DNA of 64,000 nt from Nocardiopsis eucommiae (GTDB lineage: Bacteria > Actinomycetota > Actinomycetes > Streptosporangiales > Streptosporangiaceae): positions 2,666,001 to 2,730,000 of the forward strand of contig CP074402.1 in the NCBI GenBank assembly GCA_018388625.1, read 5' to 3'. Shown here piece by piece: positions 51,038-59,875 of the stretch; positions within the stretch are counted from its first letter, which is position 1, and every line of letters starts with the position of its first letter. Made by a program: the position numbers and the translations under genes. A model generated the notes under the pieces. It made no database searches and was not told the origin of the DNA. It saw only the letters and a program-made list of their open reading frames with translations.

Positions 51038-51844
51038 TCAGCGGGTGAAGTCGTCCGCGCCGCGCCCGGGACCGTGGTCGAACTCGCGCGAGGGCTCGTC
51101 CGCGGGCACCGGCGGGTAGGTGGGGCGGTCCTGGACGGGCACCGTGCGCGTGCCGATCTCCAGGCCCCGGGACAGCATCACTCCCGTGACCGCGTTGCGC
51201 AGGTCGGGGAGCATCGCGTACAGCACGTCACCGGGGCACGCGGTCGCGTTGAAGTCCCGGTGCCCGAGGATCGCCTCCTGCGGGTTGAGGCCGTAGGCGC
51301 CGCACAGCCAGGCCAGGGTGGCCACCAGGGAGTCGGTCAGGGCCTGGGTGGGGCCCTCGTCCATGTAGGTGCCCTCGTTCTCGATACCGACGCACGTGCT
51401 GTTGTTGTTGGCCACGTGCGCGCCCACACAGTGCTGGCCCTCGCGCACGGCCGGGACGGCGCGGTCGCGACCCTCCATGATGTGGCCGCCGCGGCTGATG
51501 GTGAACTGCTGGCCCGCGTCGGACCAGCCGTTGCTGTCCATGTGGAAGTTCTGGATGGACCGGGACAGGGCCAGCGCGTGCGCCTCCGAGTGGTCGGCGC
51601 TGTTGGGGGTCGCGGTGTGGTGCACGACCACGAAGCTGGGCGGTTCGGCCAGGACCTGGATCGGGCTCGACGGGGGCCGGGCGCCCCAGTCGGCCCGGAA
51701 GTACATCGCCGGTTCGGCCGCGGCCGAGGAGGTGTCGGCGTGTGCGGTGGAGACGCCGAACGCGCCTCCGGCCAACGCCGCGCCGGAGGCGACGGCCGCG
51801 CCTCGAAGGACCGCGCGCCGGTCGGGTCCGTGTCGCTGTGGCAT
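51038..51844 (-). CDS. Tat-exported N-acetylmuramoyl-L-alanine amidase / PGRP-domain protein
   Basis: 268 residues, intact. Twin-arginine signal RRAVLRGAAVASGAALAGG with A-x-A cleavage after THAHAD-like STAHAD. The amidase_2 domain (about 50-215) has the Zn ligands in VVVHHTATPNS, ILGHRDFNATACPGD (His and Cys), and VGIENEG. It cleaves the lactyl-amide bond in peptidoglycan outside the membrane. C-terminal tail is Pro/Asp-rich. Start ATG at 51844 places the signal at the N-terminus. Single gene with its own terminator. Confidence 0.92.
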   Translation of the reverse strand: MPQRHGPDRRAVLRGAAVASGAALAGGAFGVSTAHADTSSAAAEPAMYFRADWGARPPSSPIQVLAEPPSFVVVHHTATPNSADHSEAHALALSRSIQNFHMDSNGWSDAGQQFTISRGGHIMEGRDRAVPAVREGQHCVGAHVANNNSTCVGIENEGTYMDEGPTQALTDSLVATLAWLCGAYGLNPQEAILGHRDFNATACPGDVLYAMLPDLRNAVTGVMLSRGLEIGTRTVPVQDRPTYPPVPADEPSREFDHGPGRGADDFTR

Positions 51845-52050
51845 GGGGGAAACCCTTCTGCGTGGGAGCCGGTTACTTGCCAGTTCACAACTGAACATGG
51901 ACGGCTCGCCGTGCGCCAAGGGGGCACATCAGAGAAATCGCTGTCCGATTTCGGACAAATGTAAACCCCTTACCCCTCTGTTCAGAAAGAGAACTCCGGG
52001 ATAAGGGGTGAGCCTGGACGCTGGTGTGATTCGTGGGTCCCAGGAGGTGG

Positions 52051-52419
52051 TCAGGCGACCTTCGCGGGCTCCTCGGCGCCGGTCCCCCGCGCCCCGTCCG
52101 CGCGCTCGGCGGGATCGGTCAGTCGGCCGGTCCGGTGCAGCCACCAGTCGGCGGGAAGCGTGCCCAGGGGAGGGATGGACGCGGCCAGCGCGACCAGGGT
52201 CGGCCACACGCCCCAGCGCAGGCGGTACGCGGCGAACAGGGTCACCGCCACGTAGACCATGAACGCGCCGCCGTGCACGGGGCCGAAGATCTGCACGCCC
52301 AGTTCGCTGCCGTTGCCGAGGTACTTGACGTACATGCCGACGAGGAGTCCGGCCCAGGTGAAGGCCTCGAAGACGGCCACCACGCGGAAGGTTCGGGCGG
52401 TCAGGGTCGTGATGCTCAA
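52051..52419 (-). CDS. DUF3817 membrane protein
   Basis: 122 residues, intact. Three hydrophobic helices with the family pattern FEAFTWAGLLVGMYVKYL, IFGPVHGGAFMVYV and TLVALAASIPPLGTLPADWWLHR. The cytoplasmic tail is charged and ends EEPAKVA. DUF3817 proteins are widespread small actinobacterial membrane proteins without known function, also found as the C-terminal part of YdzA-like proteins. Starts at ATG 52419. Confidence 0.88.
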   Translation of the reverse strand: MSITTLTARTFRVVAVFEAFTWAGLLVGMYVKYLGNGSELGVQIFGPVHGGAFMVYVAVTLFAAYRLRWGVWPTLVALAASIPPLGTLPADWWLHRTGRLTDPAERADGARGTGAEEPAKVA

Positions 52420-52540
52420 CGGGGTTCCTCGGGCTCGTCGCTGTGCGGGGAGGGTCCCGGGGTGCCCCGGGCCGCAACCAGGCTAGGTCACCCCTGGCGG
52501 AACCCGGTTTCGCCCCCCACCGTCGACGCCTCGGCTAGCC

Positions 52541-52835
52541 TTGTTCTTGCTCCGCAGGGCGCACCCGCTACGGGCCCGCGGGGCGATCAACGCGGAGAAG
52601 GGCGACCGGCTCGGGCTGACGAGGACACCGGAGATCACCTGGCTCCACCGGGGCGGGGCCGAGCCCGGCAGCACCGATCTGCTGTTTCGTGCCCCCTGGA
52701 CCTCCCCGAGGGGGACGGCTTCGTCCACGCGGCGGGGGAGGCGGGCACCCTCAGGCCCGTCGGGGGCTCTTGAAGGAGTGCGGCCTCGTGCGCGACGAGC
52801 GACGGCTCCTGGCGTCGCGGCACCTCCCACCTCGA
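52541..52835 (+). pseudogene. Remnant of a siderophore-interacting FAD protein (C-terminal part)
   Basis: Over three frames (breaks near 52696 and 52761) it reads EITWLHRGGAEPGSTDLLF, LDLPEGDGFVHAAGEAGTLRPV and LLKECGLVRDE. This matches the C-terminal NAD-binding half of SIP-family ferric-siderophore reductases (itWl-R ... F-xx-AGEA ... R-x-L-x-GL). The FAD domain that should precede it is absent, so it is a true truncation in addition to possible sequencing errors. It runs into an acetyltransferase fragment. Confidence 0.5.
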
Positions 52836-53039
52836 CCGCCACTTCTCCTGGACACCGCCGTCGTTCCCGCCCACCAGCGTCGCGGAGTTGGTGGTCGCGT
52901 CGTTGGGGCGCTCATCAGTGACCTGCGAGAGTTGGGTATCGAGTGGCTGCACGTCGACTACGAACCCCATCTTGAGGGCTTCTACGAGGCCTGCGGTTTC
53001 CGTCGTACCCGCGCCGGCCTGCTCCGGCTCTCGAAGTGA
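52836..53039 (+). pseudogene. C-terminal fragment of a GNAT acetyltransferase
   Basis: LLLDTAVVPAHQRRGVGGRVVGALISDLRELGIEWLHVDY-type sequence, then EGFYEACGFRRTRAGLLRLSK. The acetyl-CoA loop (QRRGVGGR) and the C-terminal strands are clear, but the first half of the fold is missing and is replaced by the SIP-like remnant. It reads in one frame to a TGA at 53037-53039. Looks like a fusion left by a deletion. Confidence 0.55.
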
Positions 53040-53404
53040 GGGCGCTGGCTGGTTCTCTTCGTTGTAGTCAGCAGAGGAGAGAAGCTGGGTTCTCTCCCCT
53101 GGGATGAGGGCGGGGTGGTCAGCTCGGCCGCACTCGCCGGGCTCTGCGTCGATCGTCTTGCGTGTCGCGGCTGTTCAATGCCACGAACGAAATGCGGCGG
53201 CGAGGGAAACAGCACCCCAGGCCCGCGCTCATCGGGACCCGTGTCGCGGCCGGTCAATCACCCGAACGCACATTACATAACACACCCACGCGGATTTTGA
53301 GGGTTATCCACAGCCCCTTTTCTGGAAAGGAAACCTGGCATTCCAGGTCGCATTCTTCCTTCCCTTTCCTTCCCCTCTCTTCAATTCACGCATACAATGG
53401 AAGC
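53040..53404. other. Intergenic, AT-richer stretch upstream of the HNH gene
   Basis: No gene. Contains one DnaA-box-like TTATCCACA (53304-53312) and a pyrimidine-rich tract just before the HNH start. Lower GC than the flanks, as often seen near mobile 13E12-type genes. Confidence 0.5.
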
Positions 53405-54745
53405 ATGACTTTCTCTCCTTTGTGCGGCACGGTCACGGCGGGACGCTCTCCCGCCGTGGTCGCGATGCGCCACGCGAGGGAAGAGCTCACCCACACCCTG
53501 GCCGACACCCCTCCGGCCGGTGCGGTCGCTGGAGTATTGGACGACATCTGTCACCTCTGGCAGGACATGGACCAGGCCAAACTCGCGATGCTGCTGCGCC
53601 TGGCCCAGATCCAGGCCACCGGCAACCTCCTCGAAGTCGGCGGACAGCGCACCCTGGCCGGATGGATCACCCAAGCCCTGGGCACCAATCCAGCCGAAGC
53701 TCGTTCCCTGGCCCGAGTGGCCGAGGCCCTGTTCAACGAACAGCTTCCCGAAACCCGTAAAGCCCTGGACGAGGGTGTGCTTTCGCTGGGTGAAGCGGCT
53801 GCGATCGCCAAGGCCGTGGAAGCGTCCACCGCCACCCGGAACACAACCGAGTTCCCCGATGCGGACGAATTCCGGGCGTTGATGGATGCCGGGCTCATGG
53901 CCGCCAAAGCCGACAACCCCGCCCTGTCCGCTGCCCAACTCACCCAACTCGGCAAGCGCGTCTCCATCCGACTTCACCCCGCCTTGGCGGAGGATGAGTA
54001 CAAGAAGGCCTACGATGCCCGCCGCCTGGACGTGGTGCGTAGCTTCGAGGGTTCCTTCTACCTCCAGGCCTGGGGCCCCGAGGTGGACGCCGAACTGCTG
54101 GAGAAAGCGGTGGGGGCGTTCACCACACCCCACAATCCCGGGCACCCGGAGCAGTCCAGGGCCGAACGTTCCTACGACGCGTTCATGCGCATGGTCAGGT
54201 CCGCGCTGGGTCACCAGAACTGCACCAAGCCTCCGGGGCCGCTCGCGATGATCAACGTCACCGTGCCCTTGGACGTCTACACCGGCCGACGTACCAACCT
54301 CGCTCCTGGCCAGTCCACCGGTAACACGGGTGGCGCCTCGACGCAGGACGGGATGGTGCTGGCCATGGAAGCCGTGCACACCCTGGCCCCGGGGAGTGTG
54401 CTGCGGCGAGTGATCACTGACCCCGCCACCGGCAAGCCCCTGGACGTGGGACGGGGGATGCGCAACGCTCCCGAGCAGATCCGCGCCGTCGCCCACCATG
54501 GGCGCACCACCTGCGCCTGGCCCCAGGGGTGCGACGTCCCGATCAGCGCTACTGAGGCCGATCACATCACCAGCTACTCCCAGGGCGGTCATACCAGCGC
54601 CGGGAACATCCAGCCGCTGTGCTCGACCCACAACCGGCTCAAATGGCGCCGGGAGAACAACCCCCACCGAGCCACCTGGAAGGGCCGCCCGGCCCACCAG
54701 CCACCAGACCCGCCACCGAAACCAGAACCACCCCCACGCGAATGA
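53405..54745 (+). CDS. DUF222 / HNH endonuclease protein (13E12 type)
   Basis: 446 residues, intact. N-terminal DUF222 (about 60-330) and a C-terminal HNH nuclease: CAWPQGCDVPISATEADHITSYSQGG-type block with the Cys pair, DH metal residues, and GNIQPLCSTHNRLK. A Pro-rich tail ends EPPPRE. ATG 53405 is preferred over an upstream ATG at 53162, which adds sequence without homology. Such genes are often repeated in actinomycete genomes (REP13E12-like) and behave as mobile or selfish units. Lower-GC upstream DNA fits with this. Confidence 0.9.
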   Translation: MTFSPLCGTVTAGRSPAVVAMRHAREELTHTLADTPPAGAVAGVLDDICHLWQDMDQAKLAMLLRLAQIQATGNLLEVGGQRTLAGWITQALGTNPAEARSLARVAEALFNEQLPETRKALDEGVLSLGEAAAIAKAVEASTATRNTTEFPDADEFRALMDAGLMAAKADNPALSAAQLTQLGKRVSIRLHPALAEDEYKKAYDARRLDVVRSFEGSFYLQAWGPEVDAELLEKAVGAFTTPHNPGHPEQSRAERSYDAFMRMVRSALGHQNCTKPPGPLAMINVTVPLDVYTGRRTNLAPGQSTGNTGGASTQDGMVLAMEAVHTLAPGSVLRRVITDPATGKPLDVGRGMRNAPEQIRAVAHHGRTTCAWPQGCDVPISATEADHITSYSQGGHTSAGNIQPLCSTHNRLKWRRENNPHRATWKGRPAHQPPDPPPKPEPPPRE

Positions 54746-55160
54746 AGGACCAAGGCCCTACTCCCGCACGCCCACACTGCCCTGCCCACCACTCTCACTC
54801 CACCAGTCACACACCCACACCACAGAGAAGAAGGCCGACCATGAATCACCCTTCCCCACCGCCGCAGAAGCTCTCGCTGGCCCTGCCATCGCTGCTGCCG
54901 GAACGTGGTCGGCCTCCATTCCCACCCACCCCGCGGAGACCACCTACCCAGTACCCAACCCGCCCTCGCCGCCGTAGTTTCGATGGCAGGCGTGACCAGC
55001 CGCGACACGAATCCCGGCAGGCACAGGCGTGGAGGAACGCATCGCACTCGCATTAGGCTCACACGTGACAGCTACCGTAATGAGTGGTGCCGGATTTGTC
55101 TGTTTCTCGACAAGTTGGAAAAACGAGCACTTGCCGCCGGTAAGTTCGCAGGTCAAAAGT
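54746..55160 (+). other. Gap with probable CRISPR leader
   Basis: No gene. The last 100 bases before the first repeat are AT-richer (ATTTGTCTGTTTCTCGACAAG, GGAAAAACGAG) and end GGTCAAAAGT against the repeat, as expected for a type I-E leader. This sets the transcription direction left to right. Confidence 0.55.
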
Positions 55161-55607
55161 CTGCTCCCCGCGCACGCGGGGATGGACCCCATTCCCCTTG
55201 CGCAGCATTCCCGGGGTTTCTCCTGCTCCCCGCGCACGCGGGGATGGACCCGCCCAGCTCGTCACCGAACTCATCAAGAAGGGCTGCTCCCCGCGCACGC
55301 GGGGATGGACCCCTCGCGACCAACGTCGGCCTGGAGGACATCACCTGCTCCCCGCGCACGCGGGGATGGACCCGACGCCATCACCGCCGCCGTGCCGACC
55401 CTGCCCTGCTCCCCGCGCACGCGGGGATGGACCCGCGGCGTCAGCCTCCGTGCGCACGCCGAAGCACTGCTCCCCGCGCACGCGGGGATGGACCCAGGGG
55501 TTCGAACAACTTTGCACAAGAATCGTCCTGCTCCCCGCGCACGCGGGGATGGCCCCTTCCTCGGTGCGGAGAACACCGCTGCTCTCCGCGCACACGGATA
55601 GTGGATT
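55161..55607 (+). CRISPR. Orphan type I-E-like CRISPR array, seven good repeats plus one degenerate
   Basis: 29-base repeat beginning CTGCTCCCCGCGCACG and ending CGGGGATGGACCC, an actinobacterial I-E repeat with an internal palindrome. Repeats start at 55161, 55223, 55284, 55345, 55406, 55467, 55528 and 55579. Spacers: 33 bases, then five of 32, then 22. The seventh repeat has GGCCCC at its end and the eighth is heavily altered, so the trailer end is on the right. No cas gene is present in the 54 kb before or 8 kb after. Confidence 0.96.
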
Positions 55608-55609
55608 GG

Positions 55610-56477
55610 TTAGGGGAATGGCGCAAGTACTCGGGATAGGGCCTTCTCGCCTGCGGGTTTCCAGGTGGGCTTGCCACCGGGGAGGCCCTGGTCCCCGGCG
55701 CGGCCGATCTGGATGAGGACGAGACTCCGGAGGAGGGCCCAGCCCCGGGCGCGGAGGACGGTGGCCTCGTCGGCGGGATACTCCGCGAAGAACGCGTCGG
55801 CCGAGCCGTCGGGGAGCAGGACCCACGCGGCGGCGAGGTCGGTGGCCGGGTCTCCCGCACAGAGCTCACCGAAGTCCAGGACCCCGGCGAGGGCCCCTCC
55901 CTGCTGACGACGTTGGCCGGGTGCAGGTCCGCGTGCAGCCACACCGGGGGCAGGTGCCAGGCCGGTGCGTCCGCCACCGCCTGCCAGACCTCCAGAATCC
56001 CGTCCATGTGCGCGGGATCCGCGATCCCCCGTGCGTACTCCTCGAGGTCCTCGACGGCCTCGCGCGGGTGCCCCCGCGCAAGGGGTTGAGCGGGACCTCC
56101 TCCGGGGCGGTCCGGTGGAGCTCGGTCAGGAACGCGGCCAGGGCCCGGGTCCCTCGGGTGACGGGGGCGAGGTCGGCCGGGTCTCCGCTCACCCAGGTGG
56201 TGACCGACCAGAGGTGCGGGAAGCGCGCGGAGGGGGCGCCGAGGCGCATCGGAACGGGCACGGGCAGCGGCAGGCGCGGGGCCAGGTCGGGCAACCACCG
56301 GTGTTCCGTGCGCAGGAGGTCGGGCGCGCGCGGCGAGCGGGGCATCCGGACCGCGAGGTCCTCTCCCAGGCGCCACATCCGGTTGTCCCAACCGCCCTCC
56401 ACCTCGCGCAGGGCGAGCCCCGAGAGATCCGGGTGCTGCTCTTCGAGCAGGGTTCGCACGAGTGCCTTCTCGTCCAC
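55610..56477 (-). CDS. Aminoglycoside phosphotransferase (APH) family kinase (two frameshifts)
   Basis: About 289 residues. ALREVEGGWDNRMWRLGEDLAVRMPR is the nucleotide-binding start, WLHADLHPANV the catalytic H-x-DLH-x2-N loop, and LDFGELCAGDPATDLAAAW the metal-binding DxG block. GTG at 56477 with AGGAGG 6 bases upstream. Breaks in C-runs at 56071-56075 and 55894-55897. It phosphorylates a hydroxyl of a small molecule; resistance to aminoglycosides is possible but many members act on other metabolites. Its stop lies 3 bases from the end of the CRISPR array. Confidence 0.86.
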
Positions 56478-56528
56478 GGTGGACCTCCTCGGGACCACTG
56501 TAGGGGCGGCTGCCGCCGCCCCCGGACA

Positions 56529-57994
56529 TCAGTGGACGGGGACGGCCCCGGGCTCCACACCGGCCTCGGACCGGCGCACCAGGAAGGTCGCGAAGAACGC
56601 CAGGGTGGCGATGACCGCGCCCAGCATGAACGCCGTGTGGATCCCGCCCGCCTCGGCGACGACGGCGTCCGCCCCGTCGCCCAGCTGGCTGGCGGCGACG
56701 GCGGACATCACGGCGATGAACGTCGCGGTGCCCGCGGCGCCCGCCACCTGCTGCACGGTGCCCACCACGGCGCTGCCGTACGAGTACAGCGAGGGCCGCA
56801 GGGAGCCGAGCGCACCGGTGAGCAGTGGGGTGAACATGAGTCCGAGCCCGACGCTGAGCGCCACGTGCGCGGCGACGACGTAGCCGAGCGGGGTCTCCGT
56901 GCCGAAGAGGGTCATGCTCCACATCACCAGGGCGACCACGCCCGCGCCCGGGGTGACCAGGGGCGCGGCCCGAAGCGGTCGTAGAGGCGACCCACGAACG
57001 GGGCCAGCAGCCCCATCACCAGGCCGCCGGGCAGCAGGGTGAGACCGGTCGCGAGCGTGTCGTGGCCGAGCACGTTCTGCATGTAGAGCGGCAGCAGGAT
57101 GATCGTGCCGAACAGCGCCATGAAGCTGACGAGGACCAGCGCGATGGAGATCGAGAACTGGCGGGACTGGAACACCCGCAGGTCGAGCAGGGCCCGCTCC
57201 TCCCTCTGGAGCCCGATCTGGCGCCACACGAACAGCACGAGTGCCACGGAGCCCACGAGGAGCGCCGCCCACGGCGGGACGGCCGCGTCGGCGTCGGCGG
57301 CCTTGCCCAGGCTGGAGAAGCCGTAGACCAGACCACCGAAGGCGAACGCGGAGACGATCACCGAGAGCACGTCGATCCGGGCGGCGCGCGGCTCGGTGAC
57401 GTTGCGGATGAAGGCCGCGCCCAGGCCGAGCGCGAGAAGGGCGATCGGCAGCACGAGACCGAACAGCCAGCGCCAGTCCAGCACGCTCAGGATGAGGCCG
57501 GACAGGGTCGGGCCGACGGCGGGGGCCACCGCCATGACGATGGAGATGTTGCCCATCACGCGTCCCCGGCGGTCGGACGGGACCGTGTTGAGGATGGTCG
57601 TCATGAGCAGGGGCATCATGATCGCGGTTCCGCTGGCCTGCACGATCCGGCCGAGCAGGAGGACCGTGAAGTTCGGGGCGAGGAAGCAGATCAGGGTGCC
57701 GAGGCTGAACAGGGTCATCGCGGCGATGAACACCTGCCGCAGGTGGAACCTCTGCAGCAGGAACCCGGTCACGGGGATGATCACGGCCATCACGAGCATG
57801 AAGGCCGAGGTCAGCCACTGCCCGGTGGAGACCGAGATGCCGAGGTCGCGGTTGAGCGCGGGCAGGGCCACGCCCATGATCGTCTCGTTGAGGATGACGA
57901 CGAACGCCGAGACCAGGAGGAGCGGGATGACGAGTCGGGTCGCGCGCTGGTCCGCGACCTCGTCGGAGTGTGTCACGTCGGGTTGCCTGGTCAC
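56529..57994 (-). CDS. MFS multidrug efflux transporter, DHA2 (EmrB/QacA) type (frameshifted)
   Basis: About 488 residues, 12-14 transmembrane helices. VVILNETIMGVALPALNRDLG and WLTSAFMLVMAVIIPVTGFL are typical of EmrB-like exporters, with GRIVQASGTAIMMPLLMTTIL as motif C-like. The frame breaks in the G4 run at 56962-56965. ATG 57994. It lies 51 bases upstream of the APH-type kinase on the same strand, so the two may be co-transcribed as a resistance pair. Substrate unknown. Confidence 0.9.
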
Positions 57995-58228
57995 GTACTT
58001 CCTTGCGCGCTTGGGATGGCCTGGATCCGGGGGATGAGCGGGGGTGCGGGCTGTTCCGTCGAACGGTCAACCCCGCTGGTCACGGGAGTATTCCGGTGGA
58101 GAGGGGATATTCCGCCGCGAACGCCACTGTGGCTTCCAGGTTAGGCGACGGAACGTCCCGTCTCGCCCCATTTTTGCGCGCTGTGCAACCGCGGGGCCGA
58201 CTCGGCGGTGTGCCCTTCCCCACAGCGG

Positions 58229-59170
58229 TCAGGTCAGTCCGCAGGCCCGCGTCGCGAACGACCACACGGCCGCGCCCACCACCGGGTCGACGCTCCTGCG
58301 GCCCGGGCCGCCGGTGCCGTGCGACCCCGCGCCCTCCACTCCGGCGACCCCGCCGGACAGGGCCGGTTCACCGCGCAGACCACCGCGGGGGCCGTGGAAC
58401 TGGCCACTCAGGGCCTCGGGGGCGGTGGCCGCGTACACGGCGGGCAGCGCGCCGCGGTCGATCCCCTGGGCCCACGGGTACTGGAGCCGGTCCAGGGCCG
58501 TGGGCCGGGGCGGGGTGAAGAGCGTTCCGGCGCTCGGTGCGAGCGCCGGCAGGGAGTAGCCGGGGTGCGCGACCAGGCTCCGTACCGTCGACCCGCGTGC
58601 GGCCAGTCGTCGGTGCAGTTCGAACCCGAGCGCGTGGGTGACGAGTTTGGACTGCGCGTAGGCCCGCCACGGCGAGTACCCGTGCTCCAGTTCGAGGTCG
58701 TCGGGGGCGGGGCGCACCAGTTTGGCGCTCATCGATCCCATCCAGACGACGCGACCGGAGGACCGCTCCAGCGACTCCAGCACCTCGTGGGTGAGCGCGA
58801 GGTGGCCGAGCGCGTTGGTGGCCAGGGTCAGTTCGTGCCCGTCCGCGCTGACCTCGCGCCGGGCCGGTCCGCCCACGAGTCCGGCGTTGTTGACCAGGGC
58901 GTCCAGCCGTGGGAGTCGGGCGAGCGCGGCCCCGGCCTCCCTGGCGCTGGTCAGGTCGGAGGTGTCGATCCGCACCACCCGTGCGCTGGCTCCCCGGACC
59001 TCGTCACGCAGGGCGGTCGCGACCCGCTCGCCGCGTCGGGTGTCGCGGCAGAGCAGTACGACGTCGGCTCCGGCCCGGGCGAGGAGCAGGGTGATCCACA
59101 GTCCGATCCCCGAGCTCGCCCCCGTCACCGCGATCGTGCGTCCGTCCATGTTCGGTGCCTGCCAGCCCAT
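58229..59170 (-). CDS. Short-chain dehydrogenase, retinol-dehydrogenase-like
   Basis: 313 residues, intact. NAD(P) loop TGASSGIGLWITLLLA, the Arg of NADPH binding in LCRDTRRGERV, NNAGLVGG, a catalytic Ser in WMGSMSAK and YAQSK. The C-terminus beyond residue 270 is Gly-rich. The start is at ATG 59170 or ATG 59149 (MDGRTIAVTG). It lies 47 bases downstream of a TetR gene on the same strand and is probably controlled by it. Confidence 0.88.
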   Translation of the reverse strand: MGWQAPNMDGRTIAVTGASSGIGLWITLLLARAGADVVLLCRDTRRGERVATALRDEVRGASARVVRIDTSDLTSAREAGAALARLPRLDALVNNAGLVGGPARREVSADGHELTLATNALGHLALTHEVLESLERSSGRVVWMGSMSAKLVRPAPDDLELEHGYSPWRAYAQSKLVTHALGFELHRRLAARGSTVRSLVAHPGYSLPALAPSAGTLFTPPRPTALDRLQYPWAQGIDRGALPAVYAATAPEALSGQFHGPRGGLRGEPALSGGVAGVEGAGSHGTGGPGRRSVDPVVGAAVWSFATRACGLT

Positions 59171-59216
59171 GTGCTCCGTTCTCCTTCCGTGGGGATTCTC
59201 GGCTCCCGGCAGGATG

Positions 59217-59783
59217 TCAGGTCAGGAGCCGGTCCAGGTGTTCGCGCAGTGTGCGTTCGGCCTCCGCCGCGCTCAGGCCGCCGATCAGCACGCGCATGGA
59301 CAGGCCGTCGGCGGTGGCCATGAGTCCCCGTGCCGAGGAGCGGGGATCGGGGAGGTTGGGCGCGATCCCGGCGAGGAGACGGGCGGCCTCGGCTTCCTCG
59401 CCGTCCTTGGCCTCGGCCAGCAGGCGGGCGAGAGCCGGGTGGTGGACCCCGGCGGCCACGTACTGGTGGAACACGGACACGCCGGCGCGGGCCGTCTCGG
59501 CCCGGGGGATGGGGTGCGCGACCAGTTCCCAGAGGACCGCGCGGTCGTCGGCCCCGCGGGTGGAGTCGTCGTGGAGCCGTTCGGCGCTCGACAGCATCGC
59601 CTCCAGGCTGGCCTGGAGGAGTTCGTCCTTGCTCCGGAACCAGTACTGGATGCGTCCGACCGAGACCCCGGCGGCCGTGGCGACGTTGCGCATGGACACC
59701 GCCCCCATGCCGTTCTCGGCGATCACCCGCCACACGGCGTGAAAGATCTCGGTCCGTCTCTGGTCGGGCTCCGGGTTGCTCAT
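59217..59783 (-). CDS. TetR-family repressor
   Basis: 188 residues, intact. N-terminal HTH: RRTEIFHAVWRVIAENG, AVSMRNVATAAGVSVGRIQYWFRSKDELL. The C-terminal ligand domain is helical with GLMATADGLSMRVLIGG. Start ATG 59783 (or ATG 59792). It is divergent from a hydrolase gene; the gap contains two copies of a perfect palindrome which are its likely sites. The downstream SDR may belong to the same regulon. Confidence 0.92.
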   Translation of the reverse strand: MSNPEPDQRRTEIFHAVWRVIAENGMGAVSMRNVATAAGVSVGRIQYWFRSKDELLQASLEAMLSSAERLHDDSTRGADDRAVLWELVAHPIPRAETARAGVSVFHQYVAAGVHHPALARLLAEAKDGEEAEAARLLAGIAPNLPDPRSSARGLMATADGLSMRVLIGGLSAAEAERTLREHLDRLLT

Positions 59784-59803
59784 GCCGCCCATCGTACCCC
59801 GGT

Positions 59804-59821
59804 TCAATACGATCGTATTGA
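59804..59821. promoter_or_regulatory. TetR operator, copy 1
   Basis: TCAATACGATCGTATTGA, a perfect 18-base palindrome 20 bases upstream of the TetR start codon. Confidence 0.8.
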
Positions 59822-59847
59822 GATGGGTGTACGCTCGGAGGACGTTC

Positions 59848-59861
59848 AATACGATCGTATT
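59848..59861. promoter_or_regulatory. TetR operator, copy 2
   Basis: AATACGATCGTATT, perfect 14-base palindrome with the same core. Its centre is 42 bases (four helical turns) from copy 1 and it ends 14 bases before the hydrolase ATG, over its ribosome site. Confidence 0.8.
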
Positions 59862-59875
59862 TTCCAGGAGGGGTC

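Noticed and set aside
53304-53312. TTATCCACA, a DnaA-box-like sequence
   Set aside because: Single copy, with no dnaA, dnaN or cluster of boxes, so not an origin.
55029-55716. Several open frames across the CRISPR region, both strands
   Set aside because: They translate the repeat itself (repeated PRARGDGP/PACAGS units) and are artefacts of the array.
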